64,000 nucleotides of DNA, taken from NCBI RefSeq assembly GCF_004348985.1, contig NZ_SMKW01000012.1:1-64000 (forward strand), read 5' to 3'. Position numbers and translations under genes: made by a program. The notes below the pieces were generated by a model. That model saw only the letters and a program-made list of their open reading frames with translations. It made no database searches and was not told the origin of the DNA. How positions within the stretch are numbered: position 1 is the first letter of the stretch; each line of letters opens with the position of its first letter. Source of the stretch: Saccharopolyspora elongata. Lineage in GTDB: Bacteria; Actinomycetota; Actinomycetes; Mycobacteriales; Pseudonocardiaceae. Shown piece by piece: positions 44,916-52,821 of the stretch.

Positions 44916-45731
44916 TCAGGGCGAGGGCGCCCGCGCAGCGGTGATCGCGCTCAGCGCGGCGACCACGGCGATCATCCCGAGCGTCAGCTCCGTCACCTGC
45001 GCGTCCGGCGCGGTTCCGGTCGCCCCGGCCAGCACCGCCTTCACGCCGATGAACACCAGCACCACCGCGAGCCCGGCCGAGGCGTCCGGGATCCGGTCGA
45101 TCAGGCCGGCGACCAGGCGGAACAGCCGGTGGAAGCCGAGCAGGGAGAACATGGCTGCGCAGAACGCCAGGTAGGCCCCGCCGGTCACCGCCGCCGACAC
45201 CGAGAACAGGCCGAGCACAGCGGCCGCCAGCACTGCCGCGGCCGGTGCGGCTCCGGATCTGCCCAGCACGGCCGGGAGCGTCGCCGCGTCGTCGTGGCGG
45301 AAGACCGGCCACGCGGCGGCGAGCACGCAGGCGCCGAACAGCGCGGAGATCCAGGCGATGACGGAGGCGCTCGGGATGCCGAACGCGATCAGCCCGCACC
45401 GGGCCAGCGCGGAAGCGGCCACGCCGAGGACCACGACTCGGCGCCGATCCCGCGCTCCGCTGGTGATCAGCACGAACACCACCAGCGCGTCGACCGTCAC
45501 CGCCAGCGAACTGCCCCACCCGGAGAAGAACGCCCCGGCGCTCGGGGCATCGCCGACGGCGAGCACCGCGGCGCCGAACAGCGCGGCGAGCAGGAGGTAG
45601 CCGCCGACGGCGAGCGCGTCGTCGCGCGGCGACGGTTCAGGCCGCGCCCGCCAGCCCGAGGCCAGATCGCGGGCTACGAGCGCGAGCAGGATTCCCGCCG
45701 TCGCGAACCACAACAACGCAGGCACGTGCAT
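44916..45731 (-). CDS. TerC-like integral membrane protein, divergent
   Basis: A 271-residue protein with about eight membrane segments. Parts match TerC: GAFFSGWGSSLAVTVDALVVFVLI where TerC has a SVDNLF motif, and GLAVVLVFIGVKAVLAG near the C-terminus. The TerC motif with E-x-D-I-x-F-A-x-D-S-I-P-A is absent from the matching central region, so metal handling is doubtful. GGAGGCG precedes ATG 45731. It is first in the co-directional block ending with cydC. Confidence 0.7.
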   Translation of the reverse strand: MHVPALLWFATAGILLALVARDLASGWRARPEPSPRDDALAVGGYLLLAALFGAAVLAVGDAPSAGAFFSGWGSSLAVTVDALVVFVLITSGARDRRRVVVLGVAASALARCGLIAFGIPSASVIAWISALFGACVLAAAWPVFRHDDAATLPAVLGRSGAAPAAAVLAAAVLGLFSVSAAVTGGAYLAFCAAMFSLLGFHRLFRLVAGLIDRIPDASAGLAVVLVFIGVKAVLAGATGTAPDAQVTELTLGMIAVVAALSAITAARAPSP

Positions 45732-46023
45732 GAGCGCCTCCGGCTGGGAGGATCGCTTGTCCCCCGCAGGCCGCTGTTCGGCCCAGCACCAGTGGTTCTA
45801 GCCCCGCCGCGCACGCCATGTCCAGCAGCACCAGGCCGTTCCATCCGTTCGGCCCAGCGCTCCGTCCCATGTGGACGATCACGTCAGGCGGGGCGTCGCC
45901 GCGGGTTCCGGAGTGACGCATACTGTATGCTAAAGCCATCGGGCAAAACACCCGAGCCGACCGCAAGCGCACCGATCGACCAGGACCGCCGGGCGGACCT
46001 GGCCCAGCCCCGGAGTTGACCGC
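45732..46023. other. Divergent promoter region, TerC-like / GntR
   Basis: This 292-nt stretch separates the minus-strand TerC-like gene from the plus-strand GntR gene. It has no convincing gene. It holds the 13-bp palindrome at 45918-45930 and a short CGGGCAAAACACCCG hairpin just after it (45940-45954). Confidence 0.6.
45918..45930. promoter_or_regulatory. GntR operator, site A
   Basis: GCATACTGTATGC is a perfect 13-bp palindrome about 95 nt before the GntR gene. Near-identical sites occur at 54927, 55124 and 62492, all in front of oxalate/formate genes. The position suggests that the GntR protein represses itself and those operons. Confidence 0.7.
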
Positions 46024-46710
46024 ATGTCGCTGACCTCGAAACTGCCGCAGGGCATCGCCGCGCGCCAGGTCGCGCGCCCGGTCCCGCTCCGGGAAACCGT
46101 CTACGAAGCCATCCTGGAACTCATCATCACCGGCGAGCTCAAGCCCGGCCAGCACCTGGTCGAGAAGGAACTCGCCGAGCTGCTCGGCGTTTCCCGCCAG
46201 CCGGTGCGCGAAGCGCTGCAATGGCTGAAGAAGGACGAATGGGTCGACCTGCGGCCGGGCTACGGCGCGTTCGTGCACAGCCCCACCCCGGACGAGGCCG
46301 ACCAGCTGCTGAGCGTCCGCACGCTGCTGGAGGCCGAGTCCGCCCGGCTGGCGGCGCTGAACTCGACCAAGGAGGGCGTAGCCGGCCTCAAGCAGGTCTA
46401 CAAGCGCGGCGTCCAGGCCCTCAAGGCCGACGACATCGACGAGATGGTCGCGGCCAACGCCGAACTGCACCACCTGATCACCGAGATGTCCGGCAACAAG
46501 ATCCTCAAGGAGATCGCGGCCCAGGTGGCACGCCGGGTCCGCTGGTACCACACCCCGGTGGCCAAGTCCCGGGGCAAGAAGTCCTGGGACGAGCACTCGG
46601 CCCTGATCGACGCGATCAGCAAGGGCGAGGCCGACCGGGCGGCCCGGCTGATGCGCGAGCACACCGAGCACACCCGCGAGACCTACCTGGCGCAGAACTC
46701 CGAGGGCTGA
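46024..46710 (+). CDS. GntR/FadR-family regulator, candidate controller of the oxalate/formate genes
   Basis: A 228-residue regulator. The winged helix (about 20-88) carries LKPGQHLVEKELAELLGVSRQPVREALQWL (signature location). The FCD domain (about 100-215) has metal-type histidines in ELHHLITEMSGN, DEHSALIDAI and REHTEHT, typical of carboxylate-sensing FadR members. Its own upstream region holds palindrome site A. The same site recurs before the formate dehydrogenase, oxalyl-CoA and fdhD genes, so it is the best local candidate to control them; oxalate, oxalyl-CoA or formate could be the ligand. Confidence 0.88.
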   Translation: MSLTSKLPQGIAARQVARPVPLRETVYEAILELIITGELKPGQHLVEKELAELLGVSRQPVREALQWLKKDEWVDLRPGYGAFVHSPTPDEADQLLSVRTLLEAESARLAALNSTKEGVAGLKQVYKRGVQALKADDIDEMVAANAELHHLITEMSGNKILKEIAAQVARRVRWYHTPVAKSRGKKSWDEHSALIDAISKGEADRAARLMREHTEHTRETYLAQNSEG

Positions 46711-46716
46711 GTCGGC

Positions 46717-47613
46717 GTGACGGTCTCGACGAACTTGACCGCGCGGCAGGTGGCTTCGCTGGTCGCGGATGCGTTGGCGCTGCGCGGCCCGCTCGAGGTA
46801 CGCCCGATCGACGAGGGCGGGGAGCACCTGGCGTGGTCGGTGGGCGAACGGCACGTGGCGCGGTTCGCCGCGGACGCCGGGTCGACGCGTCGGCAACGCC
46901 GCGAGCTCGCGGTCCGCGACCTGCTCCGCCACCGCGTCGGCGTGGCGCTGCCCCGCTCGGCGGCCGCCGGCGAATGGGCACCCGGCCTGGCGTTCACAGT
47001 GGACGAACGCCTGCCCGGAACTTCCGCGGAGGCGCGGCCGGTGTCCGCAGCGGGCGAACGGGACCTGGCGGTGATGCTGTCCGGGCTACGGGCGGTGCCC
47101 ATCGCCACCGCCGCCGGACTGGGTGTCCCGACTGCTGCCGAGCGCGATGTCCCCGAGCTGGTGCGCGAAGCGGCGGCCGCCGCCGGCCGGCTCGCGGCGC
47201 AGGACCGGCTGCGGGCGGAATGCGCCCCGGAGCGGCTGGCTGTGCCGGTCGGCCCGCCGCGGGCGCAGGTCCTGCTGCACGCCGACTTGAAGGGTGAGCA
47301 CCTGCTCGTCGACGAATCCGGCGCGATTTCCGGCGTGCTGGACTGGACGGACGCCGAAACAGGCGATCCGGCAACGGATGTCGCGGGGCTCGTCATCTCG
47401 GTCGGTGCACCCGCCGCCGCCCGCATCGCCGAGCGAGCGGGGTACGGCGAGGACCTCGTCGCCAGAGGACTCGTGATCGCCCGTTGCGACACTGTCATCC
47501 GGCTCGACGACCTGCTCAACGGCGACGACGACAGCCCCGAGGCCCTGCTTCGCGACCAGCTCGCCCGCGCCTGGCAGCCGACCCCGCTCGACGAGCGCTC
47601 CGGGTCGCGTTAG
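46717..47613 (+). CDS. Aminoglycoside phosphotransferase-like kinase
   Basis: A 298-residue APH/choline-kinase-fold protein. The catalytic loop is in LLHADLKGEHLLV (Asp as base) and the metal-binding motif in GVLDWTDAETGDPATDVAGL. The N-lobe is short but has an Arg/Lys-containing strand, HVARF. The family includes antibiotic kinases and small-metabolite kinases; nothing here favours antibiotic resistance. GTG 46717 lies 6 nt after the GntR stop, so it is probably cotranscribed. A hairpin ends it. Confidence 0.82.
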   Translation: MTVSTNLTARQVASLVADALALRGPLEVRPIDEGGEHLAWSVGERHVARFAADAGSTRRQRRELAVRDLLRHRVGVALPRSAAAGEWAPGLAFTVDERLPGTSAEARPVSAAGERDLAVMLSGLRAVPIATAAGLGVPTAAERDVPELVREAAAAAGRLAAQDRLRAECAPERLAVPVGPPRAQVLLHADLKGEHLLVDESGAISGVLDWTDAETGDPATDVAGLVISVGAPAAARIAERAGYGEDLVARGLVIARCDTVIRLDDLLNGDDDSPEALLRDQLARAWQPTPLDERSGSR

Positions 47614-47625
47614 CCACCCGGAACG
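47596..47625. terminator. Terminator hairpin between convergent genes
   Basis: CGCTCCGGGT (47596-47605) pairs with ACCCGGAACG (47616-47625) at 9 of 10 positions. The hairpin overlaps the stop of the phosphotransferase gene and lies 5 nt before the stop of the convergent methyltransferase gene. Confidence 0.65.
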
Positions 47626-47629
47626 CGCA

Positions 47630-48463
47630 TCAGGATCCCGGCCTGCGGCCGAAGTGCACCGTTTTGGCGGTCAGCAGGAACAGGTCCTGCCGCCGGTCGA
47701 TGCCCGCCGGATCGGCCGGGTCCAGCAACCTGTCCAACGTGACCACGTCCTCGGGGTCCAGGACCTCGGCGAAAGCCCCGCGCTGGCGCTCCAGCAACCG
47801 GCGCACGTACCGTCGCGGCCCGTCGGCCAAGGGCGCCGGGCGGTCGACGAGGAAGGTCTTGCTGCGCGCGTCGGTCAGGCCTGCCGCGCGCAGCATGCCG
47901 GGCCAGTCCTCCAGCACCCGCACCGATCCGGGCTGCTCGGCCCGCATCTGGGCGAACCGGTCCGCCGTGGCCGCGTCCAGCCGGGTCTGCAGGCCTGGAC
48001 GCCCGAAGCCGAGGTCGCGCGGTAGCCAGCGCTCCGGCAGCCCGCCCTCGACGATGGTCAGCACGCCGCCGGGCGCGAGCAGCCCGGCCAGCCGGTCCAG
48101 CGCGGCCTGCTGATCGCCGACGTGGTGCACGACCTGCCCCGACCACACCAGGTCAGCCGGTTCCAGGCCGTCCAGGCCCGCCGGGAACTCGGCCACCCGC
48201 GTGCGCACCTCGACACCGGACCGCTCGGCCCGCCGCTCGGCGCGCGCCAGCAGTTCCGGCGTCCCGTCCACGGCCGTGACCTCGGCTTTCGGAAACGCCG
48301 CCGCCAGCAGGCAGGCCACCACCCCCGGACCGCTGCCGATGTCCAGGATCCGTTGCGGCGCAAGGTGTTCCAGTTCCCCGATGGCTTCCCGCACGTACGG
48401 GTCGTGCGTTTCGCCCTCCCGCTCCAGCATGTCGGCCATCGCCGCCCAGTCGACGTCCTTCAC
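47630..48463 (-). CDS. SAM-dependent methyltransferase (class I)
   Basis: A 277-residue methyltransferase. The SAM-binding motif I is ILDIGSGPGVVACLLAA (about residues 32-48), then VTAVDGTPELLARA (motif II acidic residue) and the LVWSGQVVHHVGD motif post II. The C-terminal part is helical, as in ubiE-like and natural-product methyltransferases. The GTG start overlaps the stop of the flavoprotein gene (GTGA), so the two are translated together. Substrate unknown. Confidence 0.85.
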   Translation of the reverse strand: MKDVDWAAMADMLEREGETHDPYVREAIGELEHLAPQRILDIGSGPGVVACLLAAAFPKAEVTAVDGTPELLARAERRAERSGVEVRTRVAEFPAGLDGLEPADLVWSGQVVHHVGDQQAALDRLAGLLAPGGVLTIVEGGLPERWLPRDLGFGRPGLQTRLDAATADRFAQMRAEQPGSVRVLEDWPGMLRAAGLTDARSKTFLVDRPAPLADGPRRYVRRLLERQRGAFAEVLDPEDVVTLDRLLDPADPAGIDRRQDLFLLTAKTVHFGRRPGS

Positions 48464-49365
48464 CGCGCCACTTCCAGCAGATCCGCTTCCACCAGGTCTG
48501 CGTTCACCGCGATCGCGGCCTTCCCGCCGGCCGCCGCCGCGTTCACCACCTGGGCACGCGGGTCCACCACGTTGCCGACGGCCCACACCCCCGGCACGCT
48601 GGTCAGCCCGCCCTGATCGACCCGCACCCAGCCGTCGTCGCCGCGCTCGCAGCCCAGCCCGGTCAGCAACGCGTCGTTGGGCACGAACCGGGGCGGCACG
48701 AACAACACGGTCAGCGCCTCGACGGTCCCGTCCGCCAGCCGCACGCCGCGCAACTCGTCGCCCGCCACCTCCAGGCCGCCGACCGCGCCGTCGACGATCC
48801 GGACGCCGCGCGCGATCAGCTTCGCGCGGCTGTCGCCGTCCAGGGTTTCGGCGAAGAACACCACGTCGTCCGACCACTGCCGCACCAGCAGGGCCTGGTG
48901 CACGGCCCCCTGCTGCCAGCCGAGCACGCCGAACCGCTGGTCCCGGACCTCCCAGGCGTGGCAGTACGGGCAGTGCAGCACGTCCTGCCCCCAGCGTTCC
49001 CGCAGGCCGGGGACCTCCGGGAGCTCGTCGCGCAGTCCGGTGGCCACGATCAACCGGCGCGCCCGCACCACGCGGTCGGCCAGCTCGACGTCGAACTCCC
49101 CGCCGTCGCGCCGCACCGCGCGCACCTCGCCGGCCTCGACGCGGCCGCCGTAGCTCTCGACCTCCGCTCGACCGGTGGCCAGCAGTTCCGCCGGCGGCGT
49201 GCCGTCCCGCGAGATGAATCCGTGCACCTGGTGCGCCGGCGCGTTGCGCGGCTCGCCCGAGTCGACCACGAGCACCCGGCGGCGGGCCCGCGCAAGCACG
49301 AGCGCGGCGTTCAACCCGGCGGCGCCACCGCCGATGACCAGTACGTCTACCGTTTCCGACCTCAT
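48460..49365 (-). CDS. Thioredoxin reductase-like FAD/NAD(P) oxidoreductase
   Basis: A 301-residue flavoprotein. FAD-binding GGGAAGLNAALVLARA lies near the N-terminus. A CPYC pair (DVLHCPYCHAWEV) sits where thioredoxin reductase has its redox disulfide. The NAD(P) site is altered: the GGGxSA-type motif is replaced by GVLGWQQGAVHQA, seen in thioredoxin-reductase-like proteins. The C-terminal FAD motif is VWAVGNVVD. ATG 49365 is preferred to 49377. It is divergent from an XRE-cupin regulator. Confidence 0.85.
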   Translation of the reverse strand: MRSETVDVLVIGGGAAGLNAALVLARARRRVLVVDSGEPRNAPAHQVHGFISRDGTPPAELLATGRAEVESYGGRVEAGEVRAVRRDGGEFDVELADRVVRARRLIVATGLRDELPEVPGLRERWGQDVLHCPYCHAWEVRDQRFGVLGWQQGAVHQALLVRQWSDDVVFFAETLDGDSRAKLIARGVRIVDGAVGGLEVAGDELRGVRLADGTVEALTVLFVPPRFVPNDALLTGLGCERGDDGWVRVDQGGLTSVPGVWAVGNVVDPRAQVVNAAAAGGKAAIAVNADLVEADLLEVAR

Positions 49366-49395
49366 GGCACCCACCATGCGCCCGGCCCGGCGAAC

Positions 49396-49424
49396 TTGAC
49401 AAACCTTGTTGCTGTTTCTGCAAT
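49396..49424 (+). promoter_or_regulatory. Promoter of the XRE-cupin regulator, possibly leaderless
   Basis: TTGACA (49396-49401) and TGCAAT (49419-49424) are separated by 17 nt. Transcription would start at or near the ATG at 49431, so the message may be leaderless, as is common in actinomycetes. The region also contains CAAACCTTGTTG-type dyad sequence that could bind the regulator itself. Confidence 0.5.
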
Positions 49425-49430
49425 AAGGAC

Positions 49431-49997
49431 ATGGAAGACGTCCTCGCCGCCGTCGGACCGCGGCTCAAACGCATCCGCCAGGAGCGCAACTGCACCCTCG
49501 CGGCGCTGTCGGAAACGACCGGGATCTCGATCAGCGTGTTGTCCCGGCTGGAGTCCGGGCAGCGCAAGCCCAGCCTGGAGCTGCTGCTGCCGATCGCCAA
49601 CGCCCACCAGGTGCCGCTGGACGAGCTCGTCGGCGCCCCGCCGGTCGGCGATCCCCGGGTGCGGTTGAAGCCGATCCGGCAGCACGACATGACGGTGGTG
49701 CCGCTCACCCAGCACCCTGGCGGGCTGCAGGCCTTCAAAATGGTCATCGGCGCCGACCGCAGCGACCCCGATCCGCGGACGCACGAGGGCTACGAGTGGC
49801 TGTACGTGCTCAACGGCAAGCTGCGGCTGGTGCTCGCCGACCACGACGTCGTGCTCAAGGTCGGCGAGGCGGCCGAGTTCGACACGCGGCTGCCGCACTG
49901 GTTCGGCAGCACCGGGGAGGCGCCGGTGGAGATCCTCAGCCTGTTCGGGCCGCAGGGCGAGCGGATGCACACCCGCGCGAAGCCCCGCGACAAGTAG
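49431..49997 (+). CDS. XRE-family regulator with C-terminal cupin
   Basis: A 188-residue regulator. The XRE helix-turn-helix lies at about 10-68 (LKRIRQERNCTLAALSETTGISISVLSRLESGQRKPSLELLL, location only), followed by a cupin (about 100-180) with HEGYEWLYVLNGKLRLVL and a late LPHWFGS. Such proteins sense small ligands through the cupin. It is divergent from the thioredoxin-reductase-like gene, its probable target, and convergent with the formate dehydrogenase operon. Confidence 0.9.
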   Translation: MEDVLAAVGPRLKRIRQERNCTLAALSETTGISISVLSRLESGQRKPSLELLLPIANAHQVPLDELVGAPPVGDPRVRLKPIRQHDMTVVPLTQHPGGLQAFKMVIGADRSDPDPRTHEGYEWLYVLNGKLRLVLADHDVVLKVGEAAEFDTRLPHWFGSTGEAPVEILSLFGPQGERMHTRAKPRDK

Positions 49998-50019
49998 CGG
50001 ATCGGGCAGGCGGACCCGG

Positions 50020-50961
50020 TCACGGCTCGCCCTTGCGCTCCCGGTTCTGCACGTGCTGCCAGCCGAACCGGCCCTTGATGCACAGGTTGCCGTGGCCGAC
50101 CGAGCTGTCGTGCGGCGAGGTGACCCGGACTATCTCGTTGTCCTGCGTGTGCAGCGTGAGGTTGCAGCCGACACCGCAGAACGTGCACACCGTCGTGGTC
50201 TGCTGCTGCCGCGACTCGTCCCAGGTCCCCTCGCCGCGCATGTCGAACTCCGTCTTGAAGCTCAACGCGCCGGTCGGGCAGACCTCGATGCAGTTCCCGC
50301 AGTAGACGCAGGCGGATTCCGGCAGCGGCCGGGCGAACTCGGTGGAGATCCGCGCGTCGAAGCCGCGCCCGGCGACCGAGATGGCGAAGGTGTTCTGCCA
50401 CTGCTGCCCGCAGGCGTCCACGCACTTGTAGCAGAGGATGCACTTGCCGTAGTCGCGGACGTAGAGGTCGTTGTCGACCTTCGCGTCCTGCCGCACGGTC
50501 GCGGCCGCGCTGCCGTCCGGCTCCTCGTGCTCTCCCGGCCGGCGTTCGTCGTGGTCGTCGGCGGGCGGCTCGGGCGGGCCGAACCGCTCCGGCCGCGCGC
50601 CGCACTCGGCCATCCACTCGCCGACCTGCGGCGTGGTCGACAGATCCGCCGAGGACGCCAGCAGTTCCAGCACCACCTTGCGGCTGCGCCGGGTGCGCTC
50701 GGAGTCGGTGCGCACCACCATGCCGGGCGCGACCTGCCGCGAGCACGACGGCACCAGCGTGCGCGAGCCCTCGACCTCCACCATGCAGACCCGGCAGGCG
50801 TTGCGGGGTTGCAGCGTGTCGCCCCAGCACAGCGTGGGGATCGAGATGCCCAGCGCCGCGCACGCGTCCAGGATCGTCGAGCCCTCCGGCACGCTGACGG
50901 TGCGACCGTCCACAGTGAACTCGACCAGGCGGCGCGGAAGCCCGATGTCGACGGCGGTCAT
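50020..50961 (-). CDS. Iron-sulfur N-terminal part of NAD-linked formate dehydrogenase, as a separate subunit
   Basis: A 313-residue protein that corresponds to the N-terminal part of FdhA/FdsA-type large subunits. It has a 2Fe-2S ferredoxin domain (Cys45, 56, 59, 73), two 4Fe-4S clusters (Cys174, 177, 180, 184 and 218, 221, 224, 228), and a molybdopterin-oxidoreductase 4Fe-4S domain (Cys259, 262, 266, 294). The catalytic molybdopterin domains are in the gene at 52812-54734. It should relay electrons to the NuoEF-like subunit. GGGGGAGG precedes ATG 50961. It is last in the three-gene operon. Confidence 0.88.
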   Translation of the reverse strand: MTAVDIGLPRRLVEFTVDGRTVSVPEGSTILDACAALGISIPTLCWGDTLQPRNACRVCMVEVEGSRTLVPSCSRQVAPGMVVRTDSERTRRSRKVVLELLASSADLSTTPQVGEWMAECGARPERFGPPEPPADDHDERRPGEHEEPDGSAAATVRQDAKVDNDLYVRDYGKCILCYKCVDACGQQWQNTFAISVAGRGFDARISTEFARPLPESACVYCGNCIEVCPTGALSFKTEFDMRGEGTWDESRQQQTTTVCTFCGVGCNLTLHTQDNEIVRVTSPHDSSVGHGNLCIKGRFGWQHVQNRERKGEP

Positions 50962-51003
50962 GCCGCGCCTCCCCCGGCATCCGCCCGGGCGGCGGTGAAA
51001 TCG

Positions 51004-52821
51004 TCACTCATGCGACCCTCCAGCTGCGAACGCGCCGAGTTGCTCCACTGCGGACTCCACCGCGTTCCAGGCCGTCTGCCCGAGCCCGCAGATGGACGAA
51101 TCCCGCATCACCTGGCCGACTTCGCGCAGCAGCGCGAGGTCGTCCGCGCCGTCGCCGCGGCCCCGCGCGAGCCGCTGCAACGCCTCCTCCTGCCGCACCG
51201 TCCCGACCCGGCACGGCACGCACTGCCCGCACGACTCGTCGCGGAAGAACGCGGCGATGCGCAGCAACAACGCGGGCAGGTCGGCGGTGTCGTCGAAGAC
51301 CAGCACCACCCCGGAGCCCAGCGTGGTGCCGGCCTCCCGCACGGCTTCCAGGCTCAGCGGCAGGTCCAGTCGGTCGGGCCCGACGAACCCGCCCGCCGCG
51401 CCGCCGAGCAGCACCGCGCGCAACCGCCGCCCGTCGCGCACTCCGCCGGCCAGCTCCAGCAGTTCCCGCAGGGTCGTGCCGAACGCGACCTCGTAGACGC
51501 CCGGCCGCCGCACGCTGCCGGAGAGGCAGAACAGCCGCGTCCCGGTCGACTGCTCGGTGCCGGTGCGCGCGTACTCCGCTCCGCCGCCGGTCAGGATCAG
51601 CGGCACGTTGATCAGCGTCTCGACGTTGTTGACCACGGTCGGCTTGCCGAACAGGCCGCGCTCCACCGGGAACGGCGGCTTGCTGCGCGGCTCGCCGCGG
51701 TAGCCCTCGATCGAGTTGAAGATCGCGGTCTCCTCGCCGCAGATGTAAGCGCCCGCGCCGCGGCGCAGCTCGATGTCGAAGTCGAAGCCGTCCCGGCCGA
51801 GGATGCCGCGACCGAGCAGGCCGCGCTCGCGGGCCTGGGCGATCGCGTTCCGCAGGCGGCGGGTGGCCCGCGGGTACTCGCCGCGGATGTAGAGGTAGCC
51901 GCGGGCGCAGCCGGTGGCGAAGCCGGCGATGGTCATCGCCTCGATCACGGCGAACGGATCGCCCTCCATGACCACCCGGTCCTTGAAGGTGCCCGGCTCG
52001 CTCTCGTCGGCGTTGCACACCAGGTAGTGCGGTCGCGACGGCTGGCCCGCGGTGGCCTCCCACTTGCGGCCGGTCGGGAACGCCGCGCCGCCCCGCCCGG
52101 TCAGCCGCGCCTCGGTGAGCTGCCGGATCACCTCGGCCGCGCCGATGTCCAGGGCTCTCCGGAGCGCTTCGTAGCCGCCGTGCGCCCGGTAGTCGTCCAG
52201 GCTTTCCGGGTCGACCACGCCGATCCGGCGCAGCAGGCGCAACTGCGGATCGCCGGCCTGCGGCACCGAGTCCCGCACCGGCGGCTCGCGATCACCGTCG
52301 ACCGGACCGGTTCCCGCGAGATCCACAGTGGACTCGCTGGTGGCCGGGGCGACCAGTTGCGCGCGGGCCGGGTCACCGGCTTGGAACGCCAGCGCGGCCG
52401 GAGCGCGCTCGCACACGCCGAGGCACGGGCTGCGCAGCCACATCACGCCGTCGTGATCCTTGCCCGCCGCGCCCAGCGAAGCCTCCAGCGCCGCGCACAC
52501 CTGCGCCGATCCGCCCGCCTTGCAAGCCAGGTCGTCGCAGACGTGCACCACCCGCGGCGGGCGCGGGCCCAGCGCGAACAGCGCGTAGAAGCTGGCCACG
52601 CCGTAGGCATCGGCAGGCGGGATGGCCAGCCGTTCGCAGATGTGGTTCAACGCGCCCGTGCTGATCCAGCCCACCCGGTCGTTGACCGCGTGCAGCGCGG
52701 GCAGCAGCTGATCCCGGCCCGCCGGCGGGCCGTGCCCGTTGCCGCCGGGTGGGCCGAGCAGCGCGTCCACCGCCGCGCGCTCGGCATCCGTCGGGGCGGC
52801 GTTGAGCAGCTTCAGATCCAC
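51004..52821 (-). CDS. NuoE-NuoF fusion, NAD-reducing subunit of formate dehydrogenase
   Basis: A 605-residue fusion. The N-terminal 150 residues are NuoE-like, with 2Fe-2S ligands in VCDDLAC and SPCLGVC. The rest is NuoF-like: an FMN/NAD region (GRGGAAFPTGRKW, CNADESEPGTFKDR, GAGAYICGEETA), a ubiquitin-like SLBB part, and a 4Fe-4S site (CGQCVPCRVG plus a later Cys in SSICGLG). It takes electrons from formate to NAD+. GTG 52821 overlaps the catalytic subunit stop by 10 nt. It equals FdsB/FdsG-like functions in one chain. Confidence 0.92.
   Translation of the reverse strand: MDLKLLNAAPTDAERAAVDALLGPPGGNGHGPPAGRDQLLPALHAVNDRVGWISTGALNHICERLAIPPADAYGVASFYALFALGPRPPRVVHVCDDLACKAGGSAQVCAALEASLGAAGKDHDGVMWLRSPCLGVCERAPAALAFQAGDPARAQLVAPATSESTVDLAGTGPVDGDREPPVRDSVPQAGDPQLRLLRRIGVVDPESLDDYRAHGGYEALRRALDIGAAEVIRQLTEARLTGRGGAAFPTGRKWEATAGQPSRPHYLVCNADESEPGTFKDRVVMEGDPFAVIEAMTIAGFATGCARGYLYIRGEYPRATRRLRNAIAQARERGLLGRGILGRDGFDFDIELRRGAGAYICGEETAIFNSIEGYRGEPRSKPPFPVERGLFGKPTVVNNVETLINVPLILTGGGAEYARTGTEQSTGTRLFCLSGSVRRPGVYEVAFGTTLRELLELAGGVRDGRRLRAVLLGGAAGGFVGPDRLDLPLSLEAVREAGTTLGSGVVLVFDDTADLPALLLRIAAFFRDESCGQCVPCRVGTVRQEEALQRLARGRGDGADDLALLREVGQVMRDSSICGLGQTAWNAVESAVEQLGAFAAGGSHE

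Noticed and set aside
46717-47613. Antibiotic-resistance aminoglycoside kinase
   Set aside because: The fold matches, but specificity residues cannot be read and the context is metabolic; called only as an APH-like kinase.
50958-51011. 17-codon minus-strand ORF between the NuoEF-like and Fe-S subunit genes
   Set aside because: Too short, overlaps both neighbouring genes and has no distinct features; probably chance in a translational coupling zone.
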